Below are positions 28,730 to 37,325 of a DNA stretch of 64,000 bases, piece after piece. The notes under the pieces are model-generated. The model was not told where the DNA came from. It ran no database searches and saw only the letters and a list, made by a program, of their open reading frames with translations. A program made the position numbers and the translations under genes. Every line of letters starts with the position of its first letter. The stretch's first letter is position 1. The stretch comes from Parerythrobacter_A sp963799315. Its GTDB lineage: Bacteria > Pseudomonadota > Alphaproteobacteria > Sphingomonadales > Sphingomonadaceae. The DNA lies in the NCBI GenBank assembly GCA_963799315.1, contig CAWCWP010000001.1:1116001-1180000 (forward strand), in the 5' to 3' direction.

Positions 28730-30346
28730 CTAGATCGACAGTTCGGTCGGGCGTTTGCGTTTCAGCCAGCCCGCGACCCACATGCGGGTCAGGAACACGG
28801 CGGTGAAAACGCTGGTGAACAGGCCGACGATCAGCACCACGGCAAAGCCGCGCACCGGGCCGGAGCCGAACATGAACAGCAGCACGCCCGCGATGAAGTT
28901 GGTGATGTTCGCGTCATAGATGGCGCGGCTCGCCTCCTTGTACCCGTTCTCCACCGCCGCCACGACCCGGCGACCGCGCTTGCGTTCTTCGGATATGCGT
29001 TCGTTGATGAGCACGTTGGCATCCACCGCCGCACCGATGGTGATGACGAACCCGGCGATACCGGGCAGCGTCAGCGTGGTGTTGGCGATGGCCATGATGC
29101 CCAGCAGCATGGCGATGTTAATGACCAGCGCATAGGTCGCATAAACGCCGAACCGGCCGTACACCGCGATCATCAGCGCGATCACGGCCGCGATGCCGAT
29201 CATGATGGCAATCATGCCCTTGCGGATCGAGTCCGCGCCGAGGTCCGGCCCGACGGTGCGTTCTTCGACGATGGTGGTCTTGACCGGCAGCGCGCCCGAT
29301 TGCAGCGAAATGGCCAGGTCGTTGGCGCGATTGCGTAGTGAAATTACCCGAAATCTGCGCCTGTCCGGCAAGAATGGCGGACTGGAACACGGGAGCGGAG
29401 ATCACTTCGCCGTCGAGGATGATGGCGAAGCGCTTGTCCGATGATTCTCCGAACTTAAGCGTGGCGAAGCGCCGCCCACCTGCGCATCGAAGGTTGATAT
29501 TGACTACCGGCTCGTTGCTTTCGAAATCATTGCCCGGTTGCGCATCGACCAGCGAGTCGCCCTGAATACCGCCCAGCCGCCGCACGACCATGCGCCGCGC
29601 CCTGCCTGGCCAGTACCTTCGGCATAGGGAATGATCTGCGTGCCAATCTTGGTGACATCGCGGCTGGCCTCGAGCGGAATGGCATTCTGGAATTCCGGAT
29701 CGACCAGCTTGAATTCGAGGACGGCCTGTTTCTCCAGCTGTGCCTTCAGCTGCGCGGGATCGTCCAGACCCGGCACCTGCACCACGATGCGCGTATCGCC
29801 CTGCCGGATGATCGTCGGCTCGCGCGTGCCGAGGCTGTTGATGCGGTCGCGGATGACGTCGGTGGCCGACTCCATCGCGTTGTTGAGCGGACGTTTTCGG
29901 TGCCATCCTCGGTCTGCGTCAGGACGAAGCGCGTTTCGTCGACGACCTGAAGGTTCCATTCGCGCACCATGCCGGTCGCCGTTCATCAGCGGCAGGATTT
30001 CTTCGCGCGCCCGGTCCACGTCGGCGGCGCTTTCGACCATGAAGCTGAGCCGTCCGTCGCGGGTCGAGACATCGCCGGTGCGGATGCGCGGCTCGGCATT
30101 GCGGAAGGCGTTGTCGACCTGGTCCTCGAAATTCTCCAGCCGCTGCGCGCGCACTTCGCTTGCATCCGCTTCCAGCAGCACATGGCTGCCCCCGGCAAGG
30201 TCGAGGCCGAGATTGACGGTGGGGTCGGGCAGCGCATCGGGCCAGCGCAGGTCGAGCGCGCTGAACAGGCTGGGCAACGCGGCAATCGCCACGGCCAGCG
30301 TGAGGCCCCACAGCCACACCTTTTTCCAGGTCGGAAAGTCCAGCAT
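28730..30346 (-). CDS. secD: Protein translocase subunit SecD, four frame breaks
   Basis: Partner of SecF in protein export. Across the joined frames the family order is complete: TM1 (KVWLWGLTLAVAIAALPSLF), NLGLDLAGGSHVLLE, a P1 head domain with DRINSLGTREPTIIRQGD and VQVPGLDDP, GGRRFATLKFGESSDKRFAI with LDGEVISAPVF, and the membrane half with GAAVDANVLINERI, ending RKRPTELSI. Frame changes fall near 29975 (extra base), 29893 (missing base), 29605 (missing base) and 29335 (extra base). SecD is required for normal growth in most bacteria, so these are probably sequence errors. Confidence 0.93.
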
Positions 30347-30357
30347 CGCGCGTGCGC

Positions 30358-30684
30358 CTAGTCGTTTGCCGCAGTGCCGGCGGGCGGAATGATATCGCCG
30401 ATGGTGCCCTTGACCGCCTTCACGCGCACGCCATTGGCGATTTCGATGTCGGCAAACTCGTCATCCACCTTGATGACCTTGCCGACCAGCCCGCCTGCGG
30501 TGACGACCTTGTCGCCCTTCTTGATGCTGGAGATTTTCTCGCGGTGCTGCTTCTGCTGGCGCATTTGCGGGCGGATCAGCAGGAACCAGAAAATCGCGAA
30601 GATGCCGATCCACGGCACGATCATCAGCCAGAACGGCTGTTCGGACGCACCCGAACCGGCGGCGGCGGTAAGCATGTCGAGCAT
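30358..30684 (-). CDS. yajC: Preprotein translocase subunit YajC
   Basis: Small single-span membrane protein that associates with SecDF. It is 108 aa. The hydrophobic segment is LMIVPWIGIFAIFWFLLIRP (about 22-41), followed by the hallmark QMRQQKQHREKISSIKKGDKVVTAGGLVG. It lies 11 bases upstream of secD on the same strand and heads the yajC-secD-secF operon. Confidence 0.95.
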   Translation of the reverse strand: MLDMLTAAAGSGASEQPFWLMIVPWIGIFAIFWFLLIRPQMRQQKQHREKISSIKKGDKVVTAGGLVGKVIKVDDEFADIEIANGVRVKAVKGTIGDIIPPAGTAAND

Positions 30685-30731
30685 GGGTATCGGTCAATCC
30701 TGTGACAAATCGCGGCGGGATGCATTCCGCC

Positions 30732-30755
30732 TGCAACTGGGCTTGCAACTGGGCT
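30732..30755. repeat. 12-bp perfect tandem duplication upstream of yajC
   Basis: TGCAACTGGGCT occurs twice in direct succession (30732-30743 and 30744-30755), followed by a degenerate third copy (TATAACTGG). It lies in the yajC upstream region. Confidence 0.8.
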
Positions 30756-30908
30756 TTATAACTGGAGCGCGCGCCTAGCACCGATGCGGGGTGCCTGCAA
30801 TTCACCATATCGCGGTTGTGTCGCACAACGCGCTGTGAAACTTCAGCTTGCCAGCTTCGGCTTGTCAGCCACCTAGCAGGCAACCTATAGGCGCGGCCAG
30901 CCACTGAT

Positions 30909-30985
30909 CGGGACGTAGCGCAGTCTGGTAGCGCATCACACTGGGGGTGTGGGGGTCGTAGGTTCGAATCCTATCGTCCCGACCA
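30909..30985 (+). tRNA. tRNA-Pro (anticodon GGG)
   Basis: Cloverleaf: acceptor CGGGACG with CGTCCCG, D arm GCGC-AGTCTGGTA-GCGC, anticodon stem TCACA/TGTGG with loop CTGGGGG (anticodon GGG), T arm GTAGG-TTCGAAT-CCTAT, discriminator A and encoded CCA. The C1-G72 pair is typical of tRNA-Pro. Confidence 0.95.
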
Positions 30986-31074
30986 GTGGCATTTCACCAC
31001 ATCGCAATAAACTGTTTTCCTACACGAACCTATGTGGTTAGTGAGCGTGCTTCCCTTTTTGCAGGAGCACCCGC

Positions 31075-31488
31075 ATGGCCCTTCTCGATTCGCTTATCGG
31101 CCCCATCGCCTCGATCATCGACAAGATCATTCCCGACAAGGAGGCGCGTGCGCAGGCCAAGCTGGAATTGATCCAGTTGCAGGGCAGCCAGGAATTGCAG
31201 GCGATCGAGGCGCGTCTGGCCGCCATCGTCGCCGAGGCGCAGTCCCGCGACCCGTGGACCAGCCGCGCCCGCCCCAGCTTCCTCTATGTCATGTACACGC
31301 TGCTGCTGTTCGCCATTCCGATGGGCGTGCTGGCCGCATTCAATCCGCAGACCGCGCAGGATATCGCACGCGGCATGAATTCCTATCTCGGCGGCCTGCC
31401 CGAACCGCTCTACGCCCTCTTCGGCACCGGCTATCTCGGCTACACCGCCGCGCGACAGTGGGGCAAGGTGAAGGGGGTGGAGGGGTGA
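31075..31488 (+). CDS. GTA-type three-TM holin family protein
   Basis: A 137-aa membrane protein matching the family 'holin of 3TMs, for gene-transfer release' by pattern. An amphipathic charged N-terminal half (KEARAQAKLELIQLQGSQEL, EAQSRDPWTSRARPSF) is followed by hydrophobic spans LYVMYTLLLFAIPMGVLAAF and PLYALFGTGYLGYTAARQWG. It is thought to permeabilise the inner membrane for lysis or particle release. It lies 89 bases after tRNA-Pro(GGG). No other phage or GTA structural gene was seen in this window, so it is a solitary copy here. Confidence 0.8.
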   Translation: MALLDSLIGPIASIIDKIIPDKEARAQAKLELIQLQGSQELQAIEARLAAIVAEAQSRDPWTSRARPSFLYVMYTLLLFAIPMGVLAAFNPQTAQDIARGMNSYLGGLPEPLYALFGTGYLGYTAARQWGKVKGVEG

Positions 31489-31701
31489 AACGACGCCACG
31501 ACATCTGTCATTAAAATCGACGGCGGCCGTCAGTGATAAGCGTTGAACCTGTCCCGGCGTTCGATCGTCTTTCGTTGGGTTTCTCGTGTTAATCGAATCG
31601 ATTTTCTCACCGACAGCAGTAGATTGTCCCATACAACCACGAGTTCTTAGAATAGGTAATCTTCCCTGTCGCCTGTACGCGTGACCGCGACACCACCATC
31701 C

Positions 31702-32804
31702 TTAGCTATTCTTACGATACTGGATAGTGTATTTGCGAAAGTAATTATTAGCGCAGTTTATCTCTTGCATTAGCGACGATCGCTCGCGTCGAAATGTTTC
31801 TTGAGACGTATTAAGCACCAACGCGCGACGCGTATTGCAAGGGTCAGTATTCGTTGTAAGCTCGATCAACGCGATCTTCGTCGAAATTTCCTTCTCAATC
31901 TGGATATTCTTTCCCGTGCACGGCTTGCCCGCACAATATCCCGATCGCAGGTATTTCAGGCGCTGCCTGTGCCAGGTCAGATCGTCGCTCAAGTTCCGTT
32001 TCGGGGCCGACCAGACAAGTGCTTTATAGGTGTCGTATGTCGACTTGCAGCCTGCCGCTAATTCGAGACGGCAGGCCTTTTTGAAATATTCGACCACCTG
32101 CAGCTTCATGGGTCGCTGCGCCGACCATTTCCAGCCCTGTGTCTCGCCAAATTCACGGTGATAATTGATGCCATATTGGTGACACGATGCCAGCATAGTT
32201 GCGACTGTCGCAGTTTTCTTTAAATTGAGCGATTGCGGCAGTCATGTCGGCCTGCTGTCCCCGACCATCTTTCACAAGCAGCGCCGCATTATGGCAACCC
32301 TTCGCCAACGACATCCCGCATGCGATCCGAAAATGCTTCAACGCTTCGCCATCGTCCTGCGTGGTGCCCAGCCCTTTGTCATAGGCGAAACCAACCGAAT
32401 TGCAGCCGCTTCTATCACCCAAGTCACACGCTTTCTTATTGAGCGCGAACTTTTCGGTTCCAGCGTCCAATAAGCTCGCAAGGTTGGAGCATCCCTTTCC
32501 GTATCCCGCGCTTCACACCCAAATCGCAGCTTTTACGATAATAGGTGCGTGCCACGGCCTTATCGAATGCACCACCATGCCCTTTCGATTGCATCCATCC
32601 GTAATCGAGGCATCCCTTGGCAGACCCGGCCGCACATGCCGCCTTCATCGTGATGCGCGCGGCGGTGTATTCCTTTGCCTTCATCTGTTTCGAGCCGATG
32701 GCGAATATTTCACTCGCACTTTGCGCGCTCGCTGCGCTAGACATTGCCATGCTGACCATCAGACTTGCTGCCATCATGGCCAAGCCTTTCGCAAACGCGC
32801 GCAT
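31702..32804 (-). CDS. Secreted Sel1-like/TPR repeat protein, two frame breaks
   Basis: A protein of about 365 aa once frames are joined. The signal peptide MRAFAKGLAMMAASLMVSMA...SAASA is followed by Sel1-like units with regularly spaced Cys and Gly: KEYTAARITMKAACAAGSAK, RTYYRKSCDLGVKRG, KFALNKKACDLGDRSGCNSV, ALKHFRIACGMSLAKGCHNA and EYFKKACRLELAAGCKSTY. The frame changes near 32500 and 32195, each by one extra base. The C-terminal third is lower in GC and less repeat-like. A partner-binding role is usual for Sel1 proteins; the specific function here is unknown. Confidence 0.72.
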
Positions 32805-32883
32805 TCCGTCCCTCCCCTTCCGAATCTGACAAATGAGGTAAACCGATGCGCGAATGGTTGCAAGCTGGCGCAGAAGCGCACGC

Positions 32884-33319
32884 ATGACCGCCACCATCCT
32901 CGTCCTCAACGGCCCCAATCTCAACCTGCTCGGCACGCGGGAGCCGGAGATATACGGCTCGGAGACGCTGGCCGACATCGGCGCAATGCTGGTGGAGCGG
33001 GGCGCGGCGCTGGGCCTTGCCATCGACATGCGGCAGATCGAACCACGAGGGGCAGCTGGTCGACTGGCTGCACGAGGCGCAGGCCTACGGCGCGAAGGCT
33101 GTGCTGCTGAATGCAGGCGCCTACACGCACACCTCCATCGCGCTGCTCGATGCGATCCGTGCCATCGCGGTGCCGGTGATCGAGGTGCATCTGTCCGATC
33201 CCTCCACCCGCGAACCGTTCCGCCATACCTCCTATGTCGGCATGGCGGCGGTGCAGACGGTGCAGGGGCACGGGGCGCGCAGCTACGTCATCGCGCTGGA
33301 CGCGGCGGCGGCGCTTTAG
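32884..33319 (+). CDS. aroQ: 3-Dehydroquinate dehydratase, type II, one frame break
   Basis: Shikimate-pathway enzyme dehydrating 3-dehydroquinate; type II is a small dodecameric flavodoxin-like enzyme of about 145 aa. The N-terminus VLNGPNLNLLGTREPEIYG carries the active-site loop with the catalytic Arg and Tyr. SNHEGQLVDWLHEA follows, then LNAGAYTHTSIALLDA and IEVHLSDPSTREPFRHTSY with the catalytic His. The frame changes near 33042 (one extra base before SNHEG). ATG 32884 was chosen because homology starts there. It lies 107 bases upstream of accB; this aroQ-accB-accC order is common in alphaproteobacteria. Confidence 0.93.
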
Positions 33320-33426
33320 CGCACAAGCCAGCGCTTTAGCCGCAGAAGAATGCGCGCAACGCTTGCCAGCATCGGTGGCAAGCGCATAGGCAGCGTCACA
33401 TTCCTGCAACCGAACGAGCAAGACAC

Positions 33427-33960
33427 ATGGCGACCGACAAGAACGCGACCGGTAAAGGCGGGGCGCAACGCGCCGGAAAGGCAGCGGCCAACACAACCGG
33501 CGGCATGAATGTCGACACCGCACTGATCCGCGAACTGGCCGAGATGCTCGACGAAACGGGCCTGACCGAAATCGCGGTGGAAGACGGCGACCGCAAGGTG
33601 CGCGTGTCGCGCGGAGCGACCGCCAGCGTCGCCGCGCCCCCTGCCGCAGCCCTTGCTGCGCCTCCTGTCGCACCTTCTGTCACCACGGCAGCACCGGTCG
33701 CGACCCCCGCCGAGGAGCCGGATACGAAGGACGCGCTTACCTCGCCGATGGTCGGCACCGTCTATCTCGCGCCGGAGCCGGAAGCGCCCGACTTCGTCAA
33801 GGTCGGCGACCAGGTGAAGGAAGGCGACACCGTGCTGATCGTCGAGGCGATGAAGGTGATGAACCCGATCACCGCCGACCGCTCCGGCACGATCAAGGCG
33901 ATGCTGGTGGAAAACGCGCAGCCGATCGAATTCGGCCAGCCGCTGATCGTTATCGGCTAG
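33427..33960 (+). CDS. accB: Acetyl-CoA carboxylase biotin carboxyl carrier protein
   Basis: Carries biotin between carboxylase and transferase in the first step of fatty acid synthesis. It is 177 aa: a basic N-terminus, a structured segment (NVDTALIRELAEMLDETGLTE), an Ala/Pro-rich linker (about 64-98), and the biotinyl domain with EAMKVMN, Lys143 being the biotinylation site. It lies four bases upstream of accC. A gtaggcc-like spacing suggests coupled translation. Intact. Confidence 0.96.
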   Translation: MATDKNATGKGGAQRAGKAAANTTGGMNVDTALIRELAEMLDETGLTEIAVEDGDRKVRVSRGATASVAAPPAAALAAPPVAPSVTTAAPVATPAEEPDTKDALTSPMVGTVYLAPEPEAPDFVKVGDQVKEGDTVLIVEAMKVMNPITADRSGTIKAMLVENAQPIEFGQPLIVIG

Positions 33961-33964
33961 GCCC

Positions 33965-35356
33965 ATGACGAAACCGGCGCCGAAGCCCATCACCCGCATC
34001 CTGATCGCCAACCGCAGCGAAATCGCGCTGCGCATCCATCGCGCCGCGCACGAAATGGGTATCGAGACGGTGGCCGTGCATTCCACCGCCGATGCCGATG
34101 CCATGCATGTGCGGCTGGCCGACCATGCCATCTGCATCGGCCCGCCGCCTGCCAGCGAAAGCTATCTCAACACCGCCGCCATCATCTCCGCCGCCGAGAT
34201 CGCGCAATGCGACGCGATCCATCCGGGCTACGGCTTCCTGTCCGAAAACGAGAAATTCGCCGAAATCGTGGAAGCGCACGATATCGCGTGGATCGGGCCG
34301 AAGCCCGAACACATCCGCACGATGGGCGACAAGGTGATGGCGAAGCGCACGGCGGGCGCGCTCGGCCTGCCGCTGGTGCCGGGCAGCGACGGGGCGGTCT
34401 CCGACCCCGAAGAGGCCGCGCGCATTGCGGAAGAAATCGGCTATCCGGTCATCATCAAGGCCGCATCGGGTGGCGGCGGGCGCGGGATGAAGGTGTGCGA
34501 GGGGCCGGACACGCTTGCCTCGCTGATGCAAGCGGCGGGTAACGAAGCGAAATCCGCATTCGGCGATGCCACCGTCTATCTCGAAAAATACCTTGGCAAT
34601 CCGCGCCATATCGAATTCCAGGTGTTCGGTGACGGCAAGGGCAATGCCATCCATCTGGGCGAGCGCGACTGCTCGCTGCAACGCCGCCACCAGAAGGTGC
34701 TGGAGGAAGCGCCCTCCCCCATTCTCTCCGACGCCGAACGCGCGCGCATGGGAGACATCTGCGCCACAGCGATGGCCGATATGGGCTATCGCGGAGCGGG
34801 CACCATTGAATTCCTGTGGGAAGACGGCGAATTCTACTTCATCGAGATGAACACCCGGCTCCAGGTCGAGCATCCCGTCACCGAAATGGTCACCGGCGTC
34901 GATCTGGTGCGCGAGCAGATCCAGGTCGCGATGGGCCAGCCGCTGTCGTTCACGCAGGACGAAATCGCACTGCACGGCCACGCCATCGAATGCCGCATCA
35001 ATGCCGAGCACCCTTTCACCTTCGCACCCTCGCCCGGCACCGTGACGCGTTACCACGCGGCGGGCGGGATGCATGTGCGCGTCGATAGTGGCCTGTATGC
35101 CGGCTATTCCATCCCGCCCTATTACGACAGCATGATTGCCAAGCTGATTGTCTATGGCCGCACGCGCGAAAAGTGCCTGATGCGGTTGCGCCGCGCGCTG
35201 GAAGAGATGGTGGTTGAAGGCGTCGAAACGTCGATTCCGCTGCATCAGGCGTTGGTGCAGCAGCCCGATGTCCAGTCGGGAGACTATTCGATCAAGTGGC
35301 TGGAAGACTGGCTCGCCACACGCGAAAACGGTAGAAACTCACTAAAGGCAAGATAG
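33965..35356 (+). CDS. accC: Acetyl-CoA carboxylase, biotin carboxylase subunit
   Basis: ATP-grasp enzyme that carboxylates biotin on AccB. It is 463 aa and intact. Motifs: ILIANRSEIALRIHRAA near the start, HPGYGFLSEN, the glycine-rich ATP loop KAASGGGGRGMKVC, HIEFQVFGDGKGN, and the catalytic EMNTRLQVEHPVTEMVTGVD. The C-terminal domain has HAIECRINAEHP. It forms an operon with accB and ends before a hairpin terminator at 35363-35390. The C-terminal extension is slightly longer than in E. coli AccC. Confidence 0.97.
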   Translation: MTKPAPKPITRILIANRSEIALRIHRAAHEMGIETVAVHSTADADAMHVRLADHAICIGPPPASESYLNTAAIISAAEIAQCDAIHPGYGFLSENEKFAEIVEAHDIAWIGPKPEHIRTMGDKVMAKRTAGALGLPLVPGSDGAVSDPEEAARIAEEIGYPVIIKAASGGGGRGMKVCEGPDTLASLMQAAGNEAKSAFGDATVYLEKYLGNPRHIEFQVFGDGKGNAIHLGERDCSLQRRHQKVLEEAPSPILSDAERARMGDICATAMADMGYRGAGTIEFLWEDGEFYFIEMNTRLQVEHPVTEMVTGVDLVREQIQVAMGQPLSFTQDEIALHGHAIECRINAEHPFTFAPSPGTVTRYHAAGGMHVRVDSGLYAGYSIPPYYDSMIAKLIVYGRTREKCLMRLRRALEEMVVEGVETSIPLHQALVQQPDVQSGDYSIKWLEDWLATRENGRNSLKAR

Positions 35357-35362
35357 CAGGCT

Positions 35363-35390
35363 GCTCCTTCATCGATCGAAGGAGCCATTT
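35363..35390 (+). terminator. Intrinsic terminator after accBC
   Basis: Perfect 8-bp inverted repeat GCTCCTTC (35363-35370) and GAAGGAGC (35378-35385) with loop ATCGATC, followed by CATTTT. It begins seven bases after the accC stop. Confidence 0.75.
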
Positions 35391-35414
35391 TCGCGAGCGC
35401 GAACCCTTGCCCTG

Positions 35415-35827
35415 TTGACTTCGGCCTTCGCCATGAGCCTTGCCGCACCCGCCGACGCGCAGACCATCGAAAGTTCCTATCGCGACGGTGCCGACACAGT
35501 CGATTACCCGATTGTCGATACAGAGCGCTTCATCCCGCTGGCGTTCGTGCGCGCCGAACGGCCGCTTCGAGGTCGTTTCGCAAGATGCACGGACCAGGAC
35601 CCGCCAGCGTGTCCAAGCCGCGCGGATCGGCGCTGGCGACAGTCATATCGAGGCGCTGGTTCTGAAAACCGCGTGACCTACACCGAACGACCGTGGAAAG
35701 AGGTGGCAAACAGAGCTACGTCGTTCCCGCAAATGACATCGGAATGGCATGACAACCAATGCAGCCGACGTTGAAGGAAATGCTGGTCTACAACCTGATA
35801 AAGAAAGATTTCGATACGCGGGACTAA
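35415..35827 (+). CDS. Secreted hypothetical protein, reading frame broken several times
   Basis: No single frame spans this stretch, but three frames contain protein-like pieces in order. First, a signal-like start (LTSAFAMSLAAPADAQ) leads into TIESSYRDGADTVDYPIVDT. Next comes NGRFEVVSQDARTRTRQRVQ...EALVLKTA, then GKQSYVVPANDIG and finally LKEMLVYNLIKKDFDTRD with a TAA at 35825-35827. Joined, this would be a periplasmic protein of about 135 aa. The start is uncertain (TTG at 35415 or an upstream codon). Either it is a degraded gene or a small region with at least two indel errors. The family was not recognised. Confidence 0.4.
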
Positions 35828-35841
35828 CGCTGCACAGGAAA

Positions 35842-35872
35842 AAGGGCGGCGCGCCGAAAACGCACCGCCCTA
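35842..35872. terminator. Intrinsic terminator between convergent genes
   Basis: Inverted repeat AGGGCGG-C-GCG and CGC-A-CCGCCCT with an A-tract before and a TATTTG after. It lies between the broken secreted-protein gene and the convergent stress-protein gene, and can act for either. Confidence 0.65.
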
Positions 35873-35893
35873 TTTGTATCATTCCAAATGCGT

Positions 35894-36406
35894 TTACGTG
35901 CGCGCACGGGCCGCGTTGTGACCGCCTGCTGCGTATAGCACGCGGCTGATATCCGCTTCGTTCAGGCCCGCCGTATCGTCCACCGCGACCAGCACGCGGC
36001 CATTGCGCAGGTGCTGATCGTAGTATTCCGCGTCGGCTTCGTCGTAATCGCTGCCTTGAAGCACTTCCTTGATCGAGCCCAGCGCGGCACCTGCGGCAGC
36101 ACCTGTCGCCATTGCGGCAGGCGTTGCTGCCGCTGCGATTGCGCCGATGGCTGCAAATGGACCGACGCCCGGAATAGCCAGCGCTGCCACGCCAAGTCCG
36201 GCACCCAATGCCCCGCCGCCGAGAATGCCGCGTGCAAGACTGCCATTGTCTTCATCGGTGACGTTGCCGTGCGCGTCGACTTCCTTCACTTCGTCGCCGT
36301 GATGGGCGAGAATGGAGATGTTGTCGTCCTTCACACCCAGCGCGCGAAGATCCGCGACGGCCTTGGTTGCTTCGGTACGATGGTCGAAAAGTGCATGCGT
36401 TGTCAT
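35894..36406 (-). CDS. General stress protein 17M-like (YflT family) protein
   Basis: A 170-aa protein. The N-terminal module FDHRTEATKAVADLRALGVKDDNISILAHH is the YflT/GSP17M alpha-beta domain. The middle (about 57-115) is Gly/Ala-rich (GSLARGILGGGALGAGLGVAAL, AAMATGAAAGAALGS) like a glycine zipper that may insert in membranes. The C-terminus NGRVLVAVDDTAGLNEADISRVLYAAGGHN repeats the fold. Members are stress-induced; the mechanism is unknown. Intact. Confidence 0.8.
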   Translation of the reverse strand: MTTHALFDHRTEATKAVADLRALGVKDDNISILAHHGDEVKEVDAHGNVTDEDNGSLARGILGGGALGAGLGVAALAIPGVGPFAAIGAIAAAATPAAMATGAAAGAALGSIKEVLQGSDYDEADAEYYDQHLRNGRVLVAVDDTAGLNEADISRVLYAAGGHNAARART

Positions 36407-36531
36407 GGGGTTGCTCCTTTGATTGATGTTGTCAAAGGAGCGAACGGCGCGACAAGCCGTTCCGTGACGCGCTGCAAAATTATGTTACCGGAACCATTCG
36501 CACGGCAGCGTGTCCGGCATGGTGTCGCGGC

Positions 36532-36993
36532 CTAGATCGGAACGCCCGGTTCGTGCTTGCTGGTGCGGATGGTCAGGCTGGTCTTGACGCTTTCGACATT
36601 GGGCGCGGGCGTCAGCTTGCCGGTCAGGAATTCCTGAAAACTCTGCAAATCGCGGCTGACGACTTTCAGGATGAAGTCGATCTCGCCGTTCAGCATGTGG
36701 ACCTCGCGCACTTCGGGTAGCGCGTTCATGTGATCCTCGAACTCGCGCAGCGCGTCTTCGGCTTGGCTTTTCAGGCTGACCATCGCGAACACGGTGATGC
36801 CGAAGCCCAGCTCGGCCGCGTCCAGATCGGCGTGATAGCCGTGGATGACGCCACTTTCCTCCAGCGCGCGGACCCGGCGCAGGCAGGGCGGCGCAGTCAG
36901 GCCGACTCGCTGCGCCAGCTCGACATTGGTAATGCGCCCCTCGCTCTGGAGCTCGGCGAGCAGCTTGCGGTCGATACTGTCCAGACTGGTAAT
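36532..36993 (-). CDS. Lrp/AsnC family regulator with an apparent ATT start
   Basis: Feast/famine regulator of about 153 aa. The N-terminal HTH (SIDRKLLAELQSEGRITNVELA, then RVGLTAPPCLRRVRALEESG) is followed by the RAM effector-binding domain (GFGITVFAMVSLKSQAEDAL to the C-terminus). The continuous frame reaches the expected N-terminus (x-TSLDSIDRK), but the codon there is ATT (36991-36993), with AGGGGGTG at ribosome-site distance. An ATG at 36792 would delete the DNA-binding domain. Either ATT is used, which is rare, or one base was miscalled. It is divergent from the kinase gene at 37326. Confidence 0.85.
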   Translation of the reverse strand: MTSLDSIDRKLLAELQSEGRITNVELAQRVGLTAPPCLRRVRALEESGVIHGYHADLDAAELGFGITVFAMVSLKSQAEDALREFEDHMNALPEVREVHMLNGEIDFILKVVSRDLQSFQEFLTGKLTPAPNVESVKTSLTIRTSKHEPGVPI

Positions 36994-37325
36994 GATGTCA
37001 CCCCCTGCAACTGATATTCCGGCGTAGTCAGCCTACCGCATTGGCAATCTACCGCATTGGCAATTCGCCGTATCGGTCAAATCGGCCGCGCTGGAACAAA
37101 GCCTGCGTAAAATGTCGCGGCAGGCTAACTTTATTGTTTGTGCCAGTAGCTGTCCCGCTTTGCAACGGTGGATAGTCGGCGGTTCATGCGGCGGCTGCGA
37201 CGGCTAGACAGATGCACCGGACCTGCCGGTTCGACGCCCATGCGGGTGTCGTGCCCGACAGTACCGGCATCGCCGCTTCGCCCTTGCGCTCACGACAGGT
37301 TCCGCCCGCTTTTATGCCGCCGCCC
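36994..37325. other. Intergenic region between an Lrp regulator and a kinase gene
   Basis: A divergent spacer that should hold both promoters. It contains a 16-bp perfect tandem repeat at 37033-37064. An in-frame extension of the kinase gene back to 37212 is open but reads as low-similarity Arg/Pro-rich peptide. No RNA gene was recognised. Confidence 0.5.
37033..37064. repeat. 16-bp perfect tandem repeat upstream of the lrp-like gene
   Basis: CTACCGCATTGGCAAT occurs twice without spacer, 40-71 bases upstream of the Lrp-type coding start. It could be an operator for autoregulation, since Lrp proteins often bind repeated sites, or simply a slippage product. Confidence 0.8.

Noticed and set aside
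30900..32900. Integrated prophage next to tRNA-Pro
   Set aside because: Apart from one holin-like gene, no integrase, terminase, portal or tail gene is present, and no clear direct repeat of the tRNA 3' end was found nearby.
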